Assembly (NCBI GenBank): GCA_947650285.1
Contig: CANTFL010001465.1
Span: 186,001 to 250,000, forward strand
Source of the DNA: Hyaloperonospora brassicae
Lineage: Eukaryota; Oomycota; Peronosporomycetes; Peronosporales; Peronosporaceae
DNA length: 64,000 bases
Direction: 5' to 3'
Part shown: positions 46,331-57,556 of the stretch, in pieces
Layout: every line of letters begins with the position of its first letter
Position numbering within the stretch: position 1 is the first letter of the stretch
The notes under the pieces: generated by a model
What the model was told of the DNA's origin: nothing
The model's input: only the letters and a program-made list of their open reading frames with translations
Databases searched by the model: none
Translations under genes and position numbers: made by a program

Positions 46331-46939
46331 GCACTGTGCGCTGGATACGCAACCCGTAATGATGCCAGGTCGCGTATACAGGGACTAGCCCCTGTGTAGG
46401 TACGGTACTTGTGGGTACTCGTGCATATATGTGTCTAGAGAGTGCAATACCACGGATTGCGCCACATCGTGGTGTAGTGAGATGTCAACTGGAATCAACT
46501 AGGTAGTATATCACTCGTTTAGATTTGTTTGGGTCACTCTCGAATCCATATTGTAACCCCGCAACCACATTTTCGTTCTTACATTCTTATAATCGTCTGG
46601 AGAAAAAGAACTTGCCCAGAGAGGGAAGACGGGCGGTGTTGCTGGAAGTGTAAGGATATAATTGTATCTACTAAATCACCAAATTACTATCCCATCTGCA
46701 TTTTGTATTTATTATCTTTAGGTATTCTCCATAAGCTGATATCAAATCCTAAAGTTGTAATGTTCTTGAACTTGTAGCCCACAAAACTTTCACCATGGAA
46801 GACGTGTAAAAGACTTGAATCGCGCCTGTATTCAAACAGTTTCATATTTTTTGAGTACCGAATGACGTGTATGGACACACATTGTGTGTCTGAGTGACAA
46901 CATACTCACAAAACCTTACGGTGTCATTTTACACTCCTT

Positions 46940-47165
46940 CCACTGGCTCTTTTCGTAGCGTAGGGCGAACCTCTTCCATAATATTATCATTACATGGTAT
47001 GCTAATATTGGGAGTCACATTGAATGTTCCCATAATATATCGCAACACAACGTATTCTTCTTCTAGCATCCTAACAGTTTACTCTTTGGTTGATACACGA
47101 AATATATCAGTCCATCAATCGCTGCTTGACGCGCGCAATGGGTGGTGAGTAGACGTTACGAAAAT
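46940..47165 (+). repeat. Degenerate TGTAACGGGG-family remnant (core conserved)
   Basis: CCATCAATCGCTGCTTGACG followed by CGCGCAATGGGTGGTGAGTA at 47112-47155 is nearly identical to the core of the complete elements, while the surroundings have diverged. Palindromic pieces (CATAATATTATC.., TATGCTAATATTGGGA) remain to its left. Element ends could not be placed. Confidence 0.5.
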
Positions 47166-47425
47166 TATACATCAGACTAATCGGAGCATAAGGCTTACAC
47201 CTTACGTAAGAAGATATGTCTGGGCGTGGTGGTATGCAGAAATTCAAGCCAGAAATATCTGTATTGCGATCTTTCTGGATCGATATGTGCCTGTGGAGAA
47301 GCGCGAAGGAAGAATGACGGAAGTGTGGATCGCGCGATCCGCCTTATGTGCGAAAACCAATTTGATTGGCGGAGCGCGTACGGAAGTGGGCCCGTTAGCA
47401 CGGATGATGGTTTCACATGGCTGAG

Positions 47426-48562
47426 TGACAGAAAATGACTATGGAAATTATGCAGAGTGACCCATTTAACGGTCAAGGAGTATAGTCAAGGATCGACTAT
47501 TGACGGATCGCGATCTGCGATCGAAGTGTTGGATCACCAAGGTACAAGAACTTGACCATTCAAGGGGTAAAAGTCAAGTGGAGTACTGGATCGATAGAGA
47601 CAATGGGGTGTAGATGAACATGGACGCAAGCTGGGATAGTGAATCATGTACCCGGCGTGGATCGCATACCGCGATCCGCCACCCCACGACCCGCTGACTC
47701 GCGATCCACTACACCGCGATCCACTACCCCGCGATCCACCGGATACGTCATTGGTGTGGACATATAATTTGCAGGGATACCTAATTGGTGTGGATCACGT
47801 AATTGGTGTGGATCACATACCGCGATACGGTACCCTGCGATCCGACGTTCTGCGGTCCGGTACTCTGCGATCCGGTATGGGGCGATCCACTATGAATTAT
47901 CTGCTTCGGACCACATGATGCAAGAGGTGAATGACATAGACAGGCGACACGCAACAGCAGACCTAGCGAACAGATAGGCATAATTATAGGTTTTGGACTT
48001 GGTCGGTTGACATTAAACAGAATTGAATTTGCAACGAAAGACACGCGTCGACTTCTCCCGGGCAGGATATCTGGCCTACCTTTGACTAGAGAGTCACCCA
48101 CGTCTCAGCCAACTTCGCCCTTGGATTGCTTGGCCAGGCAGAAAGTCAATTCTCACCCCCCATCAACTGCGATAGGACGCAGTGAACCTTACGGTTCATA
48201 TTCAAGATCGAGAGACGGCTCAAGTGGTCAGAAGGCTCGCGTATCAAGCATCACCCCTGGCAAAAGCGACTCTGGGAGAGCGCCCAAGTTACAAGAGATC
48301 GAGTGAAGGATTTCCACGCGATCCGCACCTACGTTTGACTGGGTGAAGCATTTCCACCCAATCAACACCTATCCCTAAGACGATCATGTTCAGCTTCAGC
48401 TCAAGTCCACCAAGAAGAGCGCAACCCGCCCCACCGACGAGTACACAAGGTGAGCAAGAACATACAGAACACGGATTTGGGGTACCCCCTCCGTTAGTCG
48501 GTCGTCCGGGCGCCAGTGGAGAGTCGGGATCACAAGAAAATTGTGATCACCACTCAACCACA
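47426..48562 (+). repeat. Second, diverged GATC-rich Gypsy LTR (about 1137 bp)
   Basis: It starts TGACAGAAAATGACTATGGA (compare TGTGGCAAAGCGACTATGGA) and ends GATCACCACTCAACCACA. It shares internal blocks with the complete LTRs: ACACGCGTCGACTTCTCC, CAGAAGGCTCGCG, CAACCCGCCCCACCGACGAG and TACCCCCTCCGTTAGTCGGT. Its GATC-rich segment (about 47500-47890) is built from CGCGATCCACTAC-like units, different from those in the complete element. Target duplications are not evident, so it may be a decayed solo or single-end LTR. Confidence 0.7.
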
Positions 48563-48829
48563 TGCCAATTAACGATTAAATCTGGGTGACGAAGTAATAT
48601 GCAAACCGCAATATCGAAGTATGTAGCACTCACAAGTTATATTATCCTGCAAAATATAACTAAGTCAAAAATCACTCAGCCCGCATTTTACGATACACGA
48701 TCTGTATTCACGTCAGCTTGCACTCGCGGGACGACGTAATTCTCTGCGCAATCCTTAGTATACATTAAGCCATCCGCAATCAATACTTACAATTTAACAG
48801 AATAAAGATCGGTTTAAAGGTGATGTGGA

Positions 48830-49632
48830 TCACATCCTTGATGTGGAGTGTACATTAATTGCAAAGCGAAACACTATTGCAATTCAATAGTGCACGATCG
48901 ATTCGGATCGCGCACAATTCGAGCTAAAGTATTACCTGGTGTGCTAAATACTTTGCAAAAAGGGAGGGTCTTACGGTATAGACGACATGTGGAATCCGAT
49001 CCTGGTACACATATAGAAAAAGTCATTGCAATAGCGTTTGCAATTTATCATGTTTCATAATTTAAATTTCTGTAAACGACACGCGTCGATTTCTATACGA
49101 GCAGGATCCTTGGCCATGACGTATGATACTGTCATTTCCGTCTGTACAGGCTATGGCTGGTCAGGATTGCGCAAAAACTCACATTGCAAAGTAGTGCTAT
49201 TAGACGCAGCAAGTAAGAGAAGGACTGGATACCTAAACTCGACGACCCGATCGGCACATACCGATCAGAAATTTACAAATTTCCTTCAAGTGGCCAGAAG
49301 GCAACATCAAGTGGGGTCAAGCGTTTACAGCATTGCACAAGTGATCACAAGGCCAATCGGGCGATCTGTGATCTATATCGACACACTCGGATCGCTATAC
49401 GAAGTTTTCATAGAACGATTGACCTCTCCTCATCCCTAACCCCTAGTGCATTCGAAGTCTCCCAGGGCCGTCTGAAGAGCTCAAGCCAGCCTATCTGAAG
49501 GGTACACAAGATTGGTACAAGGTATTTCATTGCACACGGATCGGAGTACCCCCTTTCGTAAGTCGAAAAGTTTGTGCGCAATGAGAAGGTGACGATCGGT
49601 CTGCAATTTTACTGAAATTCCACACCACCACA
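48830..49632 (+). repeat. Third, more diverged LTR of the same Gypsy family (partial)
   Basis: Shared blocks with the two LTRs above occur in order: GACACGCGTCGATTTCTA, GATCCTTGGCC, AGTGGCCAGAAGGC, GGATCGGAGTACCCCCTTTC and the end CACACCACCACA (49632). The left boundary could not be fixed. Sequence outside the blocks has diverged strongly. Confidence 0.5.
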
Positions 49633-49843
49633 GCTACATCGCACGATGTATCAAATTGGTAAACCTTGTAACGCGCGTCTATAATAACTTATGGCCAAAC
49701 TAGTTCCACCCTTGGCCTAATGTAACGAGATGTAGCATGTCCTTTATTAATTTTTTTTAATGGTGGACATTATCTGATTTGACACTAGTCATCAATATGT
49801 GTTGGTTGAGGGCATATTGGTGGATTATTACCTTTAGGGGTAA

Positions 49844-50284
49844 TGTAACGGGGCACCGACAACTACGTACTGGTCAACCAGTACGGAGTTTACTATCACT
49901 GACTGTAGTGATAGTCAGTGCCCAGCTAGGTGTTGAACTACACAGAGGAAGGTAGAACGACTAAGGTGAAAGACTCTAGTCGTAGAAAACGTAAAACTGT
50001 TATTAATATAATCAAGTCCTATAACTCTTGTATCTCTGTTTGTCTTGACTTAATTATACTAGTGTAACTAAATGTATGATGACGTCTACTCACCACCCAT
50101 TGCGCGCGTCTAGCAGCGATTGGTGGGTTGATATCATCACGAATTTCAACCAATGAGTGGACCCTTCGGTCATCTCAACAATATCACCATGTCTGTGGTA
50201 TTGTTGAGAGAATATTCATCGTAATATTCTTAATTGTCATTTTCTTCGTAATGACAATATCAAGTAACGGGCTACCCCGTTACA
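49844..50284 (-). mobile_element. Solo LTR/MITE-like element, TGTAACGGGG family (441 bp)
   Basis: It starts TGTAACGGGGCACCGAC and ends GGGCTACCCCGTTACA. The perfect 5-bp duplication GGTAA is present (49839-49843 and 50285-50289). It is close to the reverse complement of the nested element at 36830-37273. The palindrome ladder is in its right half (CAACAATATCACC..GGTATTGTTG, GAATATTCATCGTAATATTC, ATTGTCAT..ATGACAAT) and the core is at 50086-50127. Confidence 0.92.
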
Positions 50285-50289
50285 GGTAA

Positions 50290-51019
50290 TATTTAGGCTA
50301 CTCCGCTTATTAATCGATACAGACCATTGTTATTAACCAATCGAAAATACAAATCGCTACTAGACCCGCGCAATGTGTGACGAGCAGGTAGACACATTGT
50401 TGGTGATCTTAAATTGGCTCGGCACTTATGCACCACGTGGTACAGACGACACATCGGAATCGTGTGTAACGATGTGTCGTCAAATTATTGGTGAGTAACA
50501 TCGTAGGATCGAAATTAATCGGCTACGAGTAGTTGAACGTAGCAGACAAAGCACATCGCTAACATCAATATCAATTTCCACATCACCTTCTTCTAGCTAC
50601 CACAGCTCAACACTTTTGGCTGGTCCTACACCTTATAACATATTCGGAAGTTGTAGTTTATTACAATTTAATGAAGATCAAAGAGGTCGATTTCCATACT
50701 TGTCAGCTGTTGATTAGCGACAGTTCTACTTCTCCCTTCTACTGAGCTTGTACTATTAGTACACTTGCCTTCCTCTGCACGTACGGTGAGCCGTGAGGTA
50801 TCGAGACACTTGCCTACACTGACACATACAAGCGTCCGGTGCATCGTTACATACAGTCATTGTAACTGCATAATGACAAGCTTAGCACAGGCCTCATGCA
50901 GCACACACGGAGTACACTTTACACACTAACCCAGTTGAATCCTACCGATGAACGCGTCGCTGATGGTTCTCGGTCTATACAGCATCGAACTCGCGCCGTG
51001 CTAAGTTTAGTAACCTGAC
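50290..51019 (+). repeat. Older, diverged family remnant around the previous element; otherwise no gene
   Basis: A weaker core AAATCGCTACTAGACCCGCG + CAATGTGTGACGAGCAG lies at 50347-50388, and an end-like GGTGCATCGTTACA is at 50840-50853. TGTAACGAG at 49724 could be the matching left end, which would make 49844-50284 a nested insertion in an older copy. Matching target duplicates were not found. The 3' side up to 51019 holds nothing recognisable. Confidence 0.35.
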
Positions 51020-52624
51020 TCATCGCCAAGCAAGTAGCAGACAGTTTTCGAGACTATCGCTAGTGTCACAATAGTGGACGAGACGTGTCTTCATATGGAG
51101 CTGCTCAAGATATGCGGCGCGTCCGGCGTCTATAATGCGCTTGCACTTCCGCCCCAGCATCGCACGATCGTCTTTGCTATCATTCAAAAACCAGCACAAG
51201 TTCACCATTAGCTAAACGACACCTTTTGGAAACGACAATGTCATGAAGTACGGAACCTGATGCCAAGAATGTGCTGTACTGCGTCACCTTCGAGCCCCAT
51301 GCCACACGTCATCCAGGACGTCATGCTAGCAAGCAGTCCAAACTCCTCAGCTGTGAACCCTTGGGCTTCGAAAAACGCTGGATTCACGTAGTCTTGCCAC
51401 GCGCACACGTGATGGCAGCACAGTGCAATGGCTAACCCCTGGAAGCTAGAGCTTATGGTAGCGAGTGTACTTTCACTTGCAAGCACTTGGGTACTATCAG
51501 GCACGGCAATTGTCTGTGCAATGGCCCGCAAAGACAAGTCGGTAGCTACGCCGCACAAGTGCTTGGACATGCATACGACGGGCTTGTCTCGAACTTCTGG
51601 CATACCAGCAAAGTTTAGATGGCGAATATCAATCTTCGCACGCAACGTAGTCGACCTTTCCGTTGCCGCTTCCTCACGCTTGTCGTCGCCACCAATAAAG
51701 CGATCAGCTTTGCCACGCGTATGCGCGCGATCAATCAACACGTACAAACTTCCCGGAAACATCTGAGCTAGCGCCAACGACAGCATTCCACGTCCAGCCC
51801 CGAGCTCCACAAACGCTGCATTCGGGTCTTCCAGCAGCTTCACCTGCTCCATGTGGCCGATGATTGACGCCTGCTGCTTAATGTGCCGCAACACACTCTG
51901 CGATGCCCCCGCTTCTTTCTTCTCTTTGAGTAGTCGGTCGCAGCACACATGATGGAGCTTTTCCAGTGCTAGTTCTCCAACACAGACCTCGTACGCTGCT
52001 TCAATGCGTTTCTGCAAGTCCGCAAAGTCAACAGCAAGTAGCTTGTCGATGATGCTCTGTTGCTTCTGTACCGATGGAGCCGAGTGGCCGCTTTCTTGCT
52101 TCATCCTGGCATCAGCATCCAGCCCCTGTGTGCCGTCCAACGACGTTCGACCGTCCTCGTCTTCGCGTACGCAATGCGCACCCGAGTTGATGTTGTGGCT
52201 GTAATACGGCAGCTGCCGCATGACGTCAGCGTCCTTGACTCGATTGCAGATCAGCACGTGCTTGGCCAGATCGTACTCGTAGACTGTATGCGACGCATCC
52301 ACTGGACACGCCACACGACGTCGCGACGAAGCCTTGAACTTGCGCGACCTCTTGCTCACCACTGCGTCAGTATCGGGCAGGTGGTTCCCGCAGAACAGCG
52401 AGTCGGGGACGCTAAACAGAGCGCGTCAGGCAACGTCTGCAATCATTTCGATACACCGGACAGACCACTTACCGCGCGATGTTGCAGTACCGGTTCTTCC
52501 GCACGACTCGGAACATGCAGCGGTCCCATTGGCCGCCGTCCGCAGCCGTCGTCTTGACTTGTTTGCGTCGTTTCCGATGACCGGTGCAAGAAAGTGCGAA
52601 GTCGACGCTGCGCTTGGGCTCCAT
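51020..52624 (-). CDS. TRM13: tRNA 2'-O-methyltransferase TRM13
   Basis: Three exons, 52624-52473, 52411-51257 and 51176-51020, give 487 aa; phases agree. It methylates the ribose at position 4 of certain tRNAs. The N-terminal CCCH-type finger spans exons 1 and 2 (RCMFRVVRKNRYCNIAR..LFCGNH). A CHHC finger follows (CPVDASHTVYEYDLAKHVLIC-like, Cys-His-His-Cys spacing). The methyltransferase domain has FVELGAGRGMLSLALA as SAM motif I, then DKPVVCMSKHLCGVATDLSL and ALCCHHVCAWQDYVN. The tail LGRKCKRIIDAGRAAYLEQ is characteristic. The second intron (51177-51256) uses the weak donor GTTCCG. The only conserved gene inside the 24-kb repeat island. Confidence 0.92.
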
Positions 52625-53309
52625 CGAGCAGTGCGAATCAGTCGTAGGCTTGCGCGCCACGGGACTTTTTGGCTTGTTTTTAATTATGTAGATGCCTAGA
52701 ATTAGCACACGGTAATTTAGGAGTATTGTTATGAATTTCACATCGCTGCCACGTTCTTATTTTAGAATCGACTGATTGTGGAGAAACCCGAGCACTCGAC
52801 GCCTTTGATTCTCAACACACGGTCCTGACTCTGCTATGGGCAGAATAGAGTTGCTGGTGTCGTTCTGCAGGTGGGATCGGGTCGTGCTATGAGCTGACGA
52901 TAGTTGGTGAAAAGAATGCGAGCCATTCATGAGCATAAGCAGATTCGGTACATTCTTTTCTGTGGACTTCGTGCGACCTTGCAACACCAACAGCGTTCGT
53001 TCTAATGTTCGTTCTATGACATAAAAGCGAGTATTCAACCGACTAGAAGACGTCTCTACCAGAAGGAAGGTGAAGCGGTGATCACGCTTTTGCGCGATGG
53101 CATGTCAGAGTCCATAAGTCCTTGTTCGTACTCGGTATAATGCTGCAAAACAATCGAGCTTGGTAAACTGACCCTGACTGATCCCTCCTTTACACAGATC
53201 GGGCTCTATTACCTAGACACTGTCAAAACCCTGGGTGTAAAAATGCAATACAGGCAGTAAGTACCTCAGGCAGTAAGTATGTCGTAGCTATAGTGTGCAC
53301 CATTTATAA
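52625..53309. other. Intergenic, no supported gene
   Basis: The minus-strand frame at 52757-53038 (93 aa) lacks recognisable motifs. A TRM13 in-frame extension up to 52741 (MKFITILLNYRVLILG) is hydrophobic and unlikely to be part of a tRNA enzyme. Nothing else was seen. Confidence 0.45.
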
Positions 53310-54398
53310 ACTTAACATCTTCCGATCCCCGTCACTCGGCTACTCCACACCCCATACTTTTATAACACAAATACAAGACCACCGATGGCTTGAATACGCT
53401 ACTGGCTTCATTCCTATGGTCTCAGATTTTACTTTGACAAATTTTTCGCGAAGTCATAGGACCCTAAAGTCCGGAGAATTTAGTGAATAAGGGCTCGCGA
53501 CGAGCCACAAATGGCTGCACAAAAAAATCCCTGCGTAGATTGAACGACCTTTTTGTATGCAGTCCTATCAATAAGTCGATAATTAACGTAAAAGGTCCAT
53601 TTTTGTAGTCTTAAAGTGCAAAAACGGCTGTCTTCACCCTAAATGGCATCGTTTTGCTTGTTTATGTATTCTACTTACTATAAATCGACGCAGGCAATTA
53701 TCGAAATCCATAAAAACCCACCACGTTTACCTAAAAACGAATGCAAAGCACAGTATTTGACAGCAAGTAAACCGTTCACATTCATTGAAACTGAATTTGG
53801 TACCTTACGGTGCGACTGATACATCTTTACGGCGTATTCAACGGCCTTTCTAGTCAGGATCATGCGATGTACGTCCATGTACGGTAGGCGCTTTCGAGTA
53901 TGGTGGCGGACGGAAGAGATAGAGACGAATACAAGGGATTTTGGGAGTATCTCCTCGAGGCTTTTGAACGTGCTGTCGCCATTTTTTCGAGCATGGCAGT
54001 TTAGTTCTCTCCAGGACATGTCGATGGAGATTAGTTCGCAATGGACCTAGGGTAAAATGATGTGATGGCCGGCCGCAGTGATAGTCCCTTTCAAAAGCTT
54101 TATTCGGCTGTGAAATTCCGTTGAATTTGGATGACACTGCGGGCGCAGCAACAGCCCTCATAACCTGCAAGTGCCGTAGCCATTTGGTACGGCGCGGCAT
54201 TTAAATTGATTGTTGACTGATAAGTACATAAGTTGGTGTTGAAATGTACAAAAGACGTAATTATTATGGGCAGTGCGACGATAGCGTTGAAATGGCGTTT
54301 TCGGTTGCGAAAACGGCAATACAATATATATTTTTCTTTTTCAAAGTTGGCCGCCGAAAAAAAATGGTGCAGGTCAACGGTGGTGCGCACCGTATTTT
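53310..54398. repeat. Diverged ~1.09 kb repeat, copy B (right border of the repeat island)
   Basis: It aligns in the same orientation with 30529-31575. Shared anchors include TCCACACCCCATACTT, GACCCTAAAG, CTTTACGGCGTA.., GTCAGGATCATGCGAT and TTTTTCTTTTTCAAAGTTGGCCGCC. Minus-strand frames at 53678-54019 and 53850-54200 are open but out of register with copy A, so they are not good gene candidates. It ends 31 bp before the IMPACT start codon, so it supplies that gene's immediate upstream DNA. Confidence 0.7.
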
Positions 54399-54428
54399 AG
54401 CAATCGTATCGCTCCATTTGTAACAGTC

Positions 54429-55583
54429 ATGGACGATGATGCAATGCTCCAGGTACGACGCATAGATCCGTCGGTCCATCCACCGCTTGTGCAAGCGTCA
54501 CATACTCATTTCTGCTGTGAGCGTTTGTGCTTTGCTGTTGTTTTCGCCTTACGTAGAGCGACGAAATCGACGTTCTGCAGGTATTTGCCCGACCAAATTG
54601 GTCGGTCACTGGAATGCTGGTACGCTTTTCCAAGCAATGACGTTTGTCTATGGCTGCTGTAGTCGATCTTTGAGGACGAGATCCAGCTCAAGAGCGACTT
54701 GGATCAACCCGGCGTGGCGAGGTCATTTACTATCTCTGTGCCTGGTCCGCATTCCATTGTCCTCTTGGTTCATTTGCCACAAGGATACCCGTCAACAGAC
54801 GCTCCAATCGCTGAAGTGTACGACTCTTTTGGACTCACGGAAGCCCAACGAAACGAGATCTTAGCAAATCTGGTACGTTGCCAACTGCTGGATATTACTT
54901 GCTGTGGTATCAACTGCTCATTGGAACAGGCGGCTATCTTTGAACGATCGCGCGGCCAAGTCTGCCTCTACGAGTGGATCGAAGACGTGAGGGAGAAATA
55001 TACCACTGCTGAACGAACGGGCGCTGGTGATGGTGATGAGGATCAGGCGACAGCTCCAGCTGACCTCGATGTCGTGAAGCTGTCTGGCGCATCGTCGCAA
55101 ACGATGTCACGTCCTTGTGTTCGGACAGCACACTTGGTGCGCGACGTGGAGCGCGAAGCGGGACTTGCGCCCCTGATAGTGCACGGTGCACCAATCATTG
55201 ATCGCAAAAGCACCTTCGTCGCGCACGCATGCCCCGTCAAGTGCGTCGAAGACGTGCGCTCGTTTGTTGCTCTGCTGCTGGACGACCGCAAGATTGAACG
55301 AGCGATTCACAACATGCTGGCGTACCGAATCATTGGCAGATTTGTAGTCAAGGACAATGATGAGGATGGAGAGCATGGGGCCGGCAACAAACTTTCGAGC
55401 CTCCTAGAGCTACTTCAGGTCGAAAACGTGGCTGTCGTGGTGACGCGATGGTACGGCGGCATCAAGCTTGGTCCCGACCGCTTCAAGCACATTAACGCGT
55501 GCGCACGACTGGTACTCGAGGAACATGGTTTTCTTAGCCACCGCCGCGACAACAACAACAACAACAACAAAAACAAGCAGTGA
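54429..55583 (+). CDS. IMPACT/YIH1 homologue (RWD plus UPF0029 domains)
   Basis: Two exons are proposed, 54429-54452 (MDDDAMLQ) and 54663-55583, 314 aa. Residues about 1-105 form an RWD domain (SIFEDEIQLKSD.., VHLPQGYPSTDAPIAEV, CLYEWIEDVREKY). After an acidic linker, residues 170-300 form the UPF0029/IMPACT domain (IIDRKSTFVAHACPVK, HNMLAYRI, VAVVVTRWYGGIKLGPDRF). YIH1/IMPACT binds GCN1 and restrains the GCN2 amino-acid-starvation kinase. The short first exon is inferred because RWD domains need these residues before SIFEDE; an ATG at 54699 is the fallback. The protein ends in a poly-Asn run from an AAC repeat. Convergent with arginase, 136 bp apart. Confidence 0.85.
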
Positions 55584-55719
55584 TGGAGGTACACTTATAA
55601 GTGGCACTGCGGGCATGAAAGACACTCCACTTATGAGGCAAACAGAACAGAACACGTGTATTCCATCCCGCTGTAGTGCAAACTCTCGACAAGACATCTT
55701 GGCAACAAGTCGCGAAGCT

Positions 55720-56980
55720 TTACAGAATGCGGTTGCCCATCGCCGATGCAATGAGCATGAGTGCCATGTCCACCGTGATCTGGGCACCATCACCCGGAGC
55801 TAGCGACGCGTTCACCTCGACCATGTCCAGCCCGACCATCTGGTTGGTCTCTGCCACGGCCTCGGCAACATAATTCGCTTCACGCCACGTGAGTCCACCA
55901 CGCACGCGTGTGCCCGTGGAAGGTGCGATCAACGGGTCCACCGCGTCAATGTCGTAGCTAACGTGAATCGGACGGTGCTTCTTGCTACTAAGGTGGTCAA
56001 GAGCCATTTCCATGACCTTGCCAATCCCGTAGCGATCCACGTCCTGCATCGTGAACGCCCTGATTTTCTTTTCACGAAGAACGCCACGTTCGAAGTCGTC
56101 AATATCCCGCAGACCGATATACACCAGTTGATCAGGTTTCATCTTCGGAACATCAACAATCCACTCAAATCCTGGCAGTTTGGACGTGTCCACCATGCCT
56201 TCCATGAGGAACGAGACCGGCATGCCGTGCATGTTGCCAGACCCTGAGCCGGCAGGCGTGTTGATGTCCGCATGAGCGTCCACCCAGATCACGCCCGCAT
56301 TCGAATGCACCGACAGCAAACCCGCGAGCGACCCAGCGCCAATCGTGTGGTCGCCGCCCAGTACTAGACAGAACTTCCCTTCTTCTGCCTTTTTCTTGTA
56401 GATTTCGTACAGCTTTTTGGTCCCATTGCCAACTAGTGCACATCCAGCGATACGTTCATGTTAGTTATCTCCCCCCACTGCAAAAAGGGTGTACCACTTA
56501 CCAGCGAAGCAATTCTTCGCTTTGCCGTACTGCGAGTCGAGCACTGGATCCTCACTCGTCGGCGCGACGTACTCGAGGTTGCCAGTTTCATCCACGGCCC
56601 AGCCCAATTTCTTGAGCGTCTTGAGCAGACCTGCGTCCCGAATCAGCTTGGGGCCGCCATCAGTGCCGGGCAAAGGCTGGCCGACTAGAACAGAGCAGCA
56701 GTGTCACAACATACAGATGCATGGACATCCATCGACACACACAAATCAGGTCAATGTTTTGTGCTCCAAAACGACTGTGCAATCGATTGTGTCAAAGCTG
56801 CGTACACGTCATAGGGGCGCCAATGACCGACACCGTCTTCGGCGTACGTAGCGCCTCGCTGCACTTATCGTTGGCATGGAAATGAGGCAGCGCTCTTTCC
56901 GACTGGAGGCAGACGGAGCTCGAGATACTGCGCTGCTGCAGACGACGTCCGACGGACGAAAACGTGACGCGACGGTACAT
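55720..56980 (-). CDS. Arginase, probably mitochondrial
   Basis: Three exons, 56980-56806, 56684-56502 and 56432-55720, give 356 aa with consistent phases. It hydrolyses arginine to ornithine and urea. All manganese motifs of the ureohydrolase family are present: GGDHTIG, DAHADIN and SYDIDAVDP, with HGMPVSFL between. The first exon encodes an Arg/Ser-rich presequence (MYRRVTFSSVGRRLQQRSIS) typical of mitochondrial import. The core begins with SVIGAPMTFGQPLPGTDGGP, where the first intron lies in the T-F joint. Length and motif order identify arginase rather than agmatinase. It is divergent from the Skp1-b5 fusion gene, 576 bp away. Confidence 0.94.
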
Positions 56981-57556
56981 CTTTTGTTTGTTTGTTTGTT
57001 TGCTTGAGGGGTAAATGTCAAAGTGACGGACGAGAAGAGAGTGAGACCACGTGTTTCGTGGCCCTGTGAAAGCTGATCATGGGCTGAGAGTGCCCTTCAA
57101 GTTGGCCGACGGGTGACAATGGTTGTATCTGCGTATCCGTACTGGCGTTGTGCGTGTCACATGTGACGGACCAACTCAGTTCCCAAAAGGTATCCGCCGC
57201 TCGGTGAAAAGATTGCAAAAGGTGTCCTGTTTGTCGCTTATGGATCGTGCTGCACTGCGTGCCATTCGTATAAGAGTCCTACCAAGATCCAAGGAACGAA
57301 CAAACGTGAGACCTCAGCGCGACCGCATGGACGCCACATCGCCGTCGTGCACGGCCGTCATCGCCTCTGTGTTCGTTGCTGATATGTCGATGACTCAACG
57401 TCTGGATGGGCAACATACGCACGCGACTGTTCCAGATCGACTTTCCTTTCCGAAAAAAGTAACGATCGCATTTCGGTGCGGTTACCGTATCCGATGTAAA
57501 CACGGCTCTTGATACGGTATATCGTACCGGTATTCCGGTAGCCATACTCCGTCGAC

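Noticed and set aside
53678..54200. Minus-strand frames of 113 and 116 codons in repeat copy B
   Set aside because: The homologous copy A at 30.5-31.6 kb has frameshifts and stops at the corresponding places, so con­served coding is not supported.
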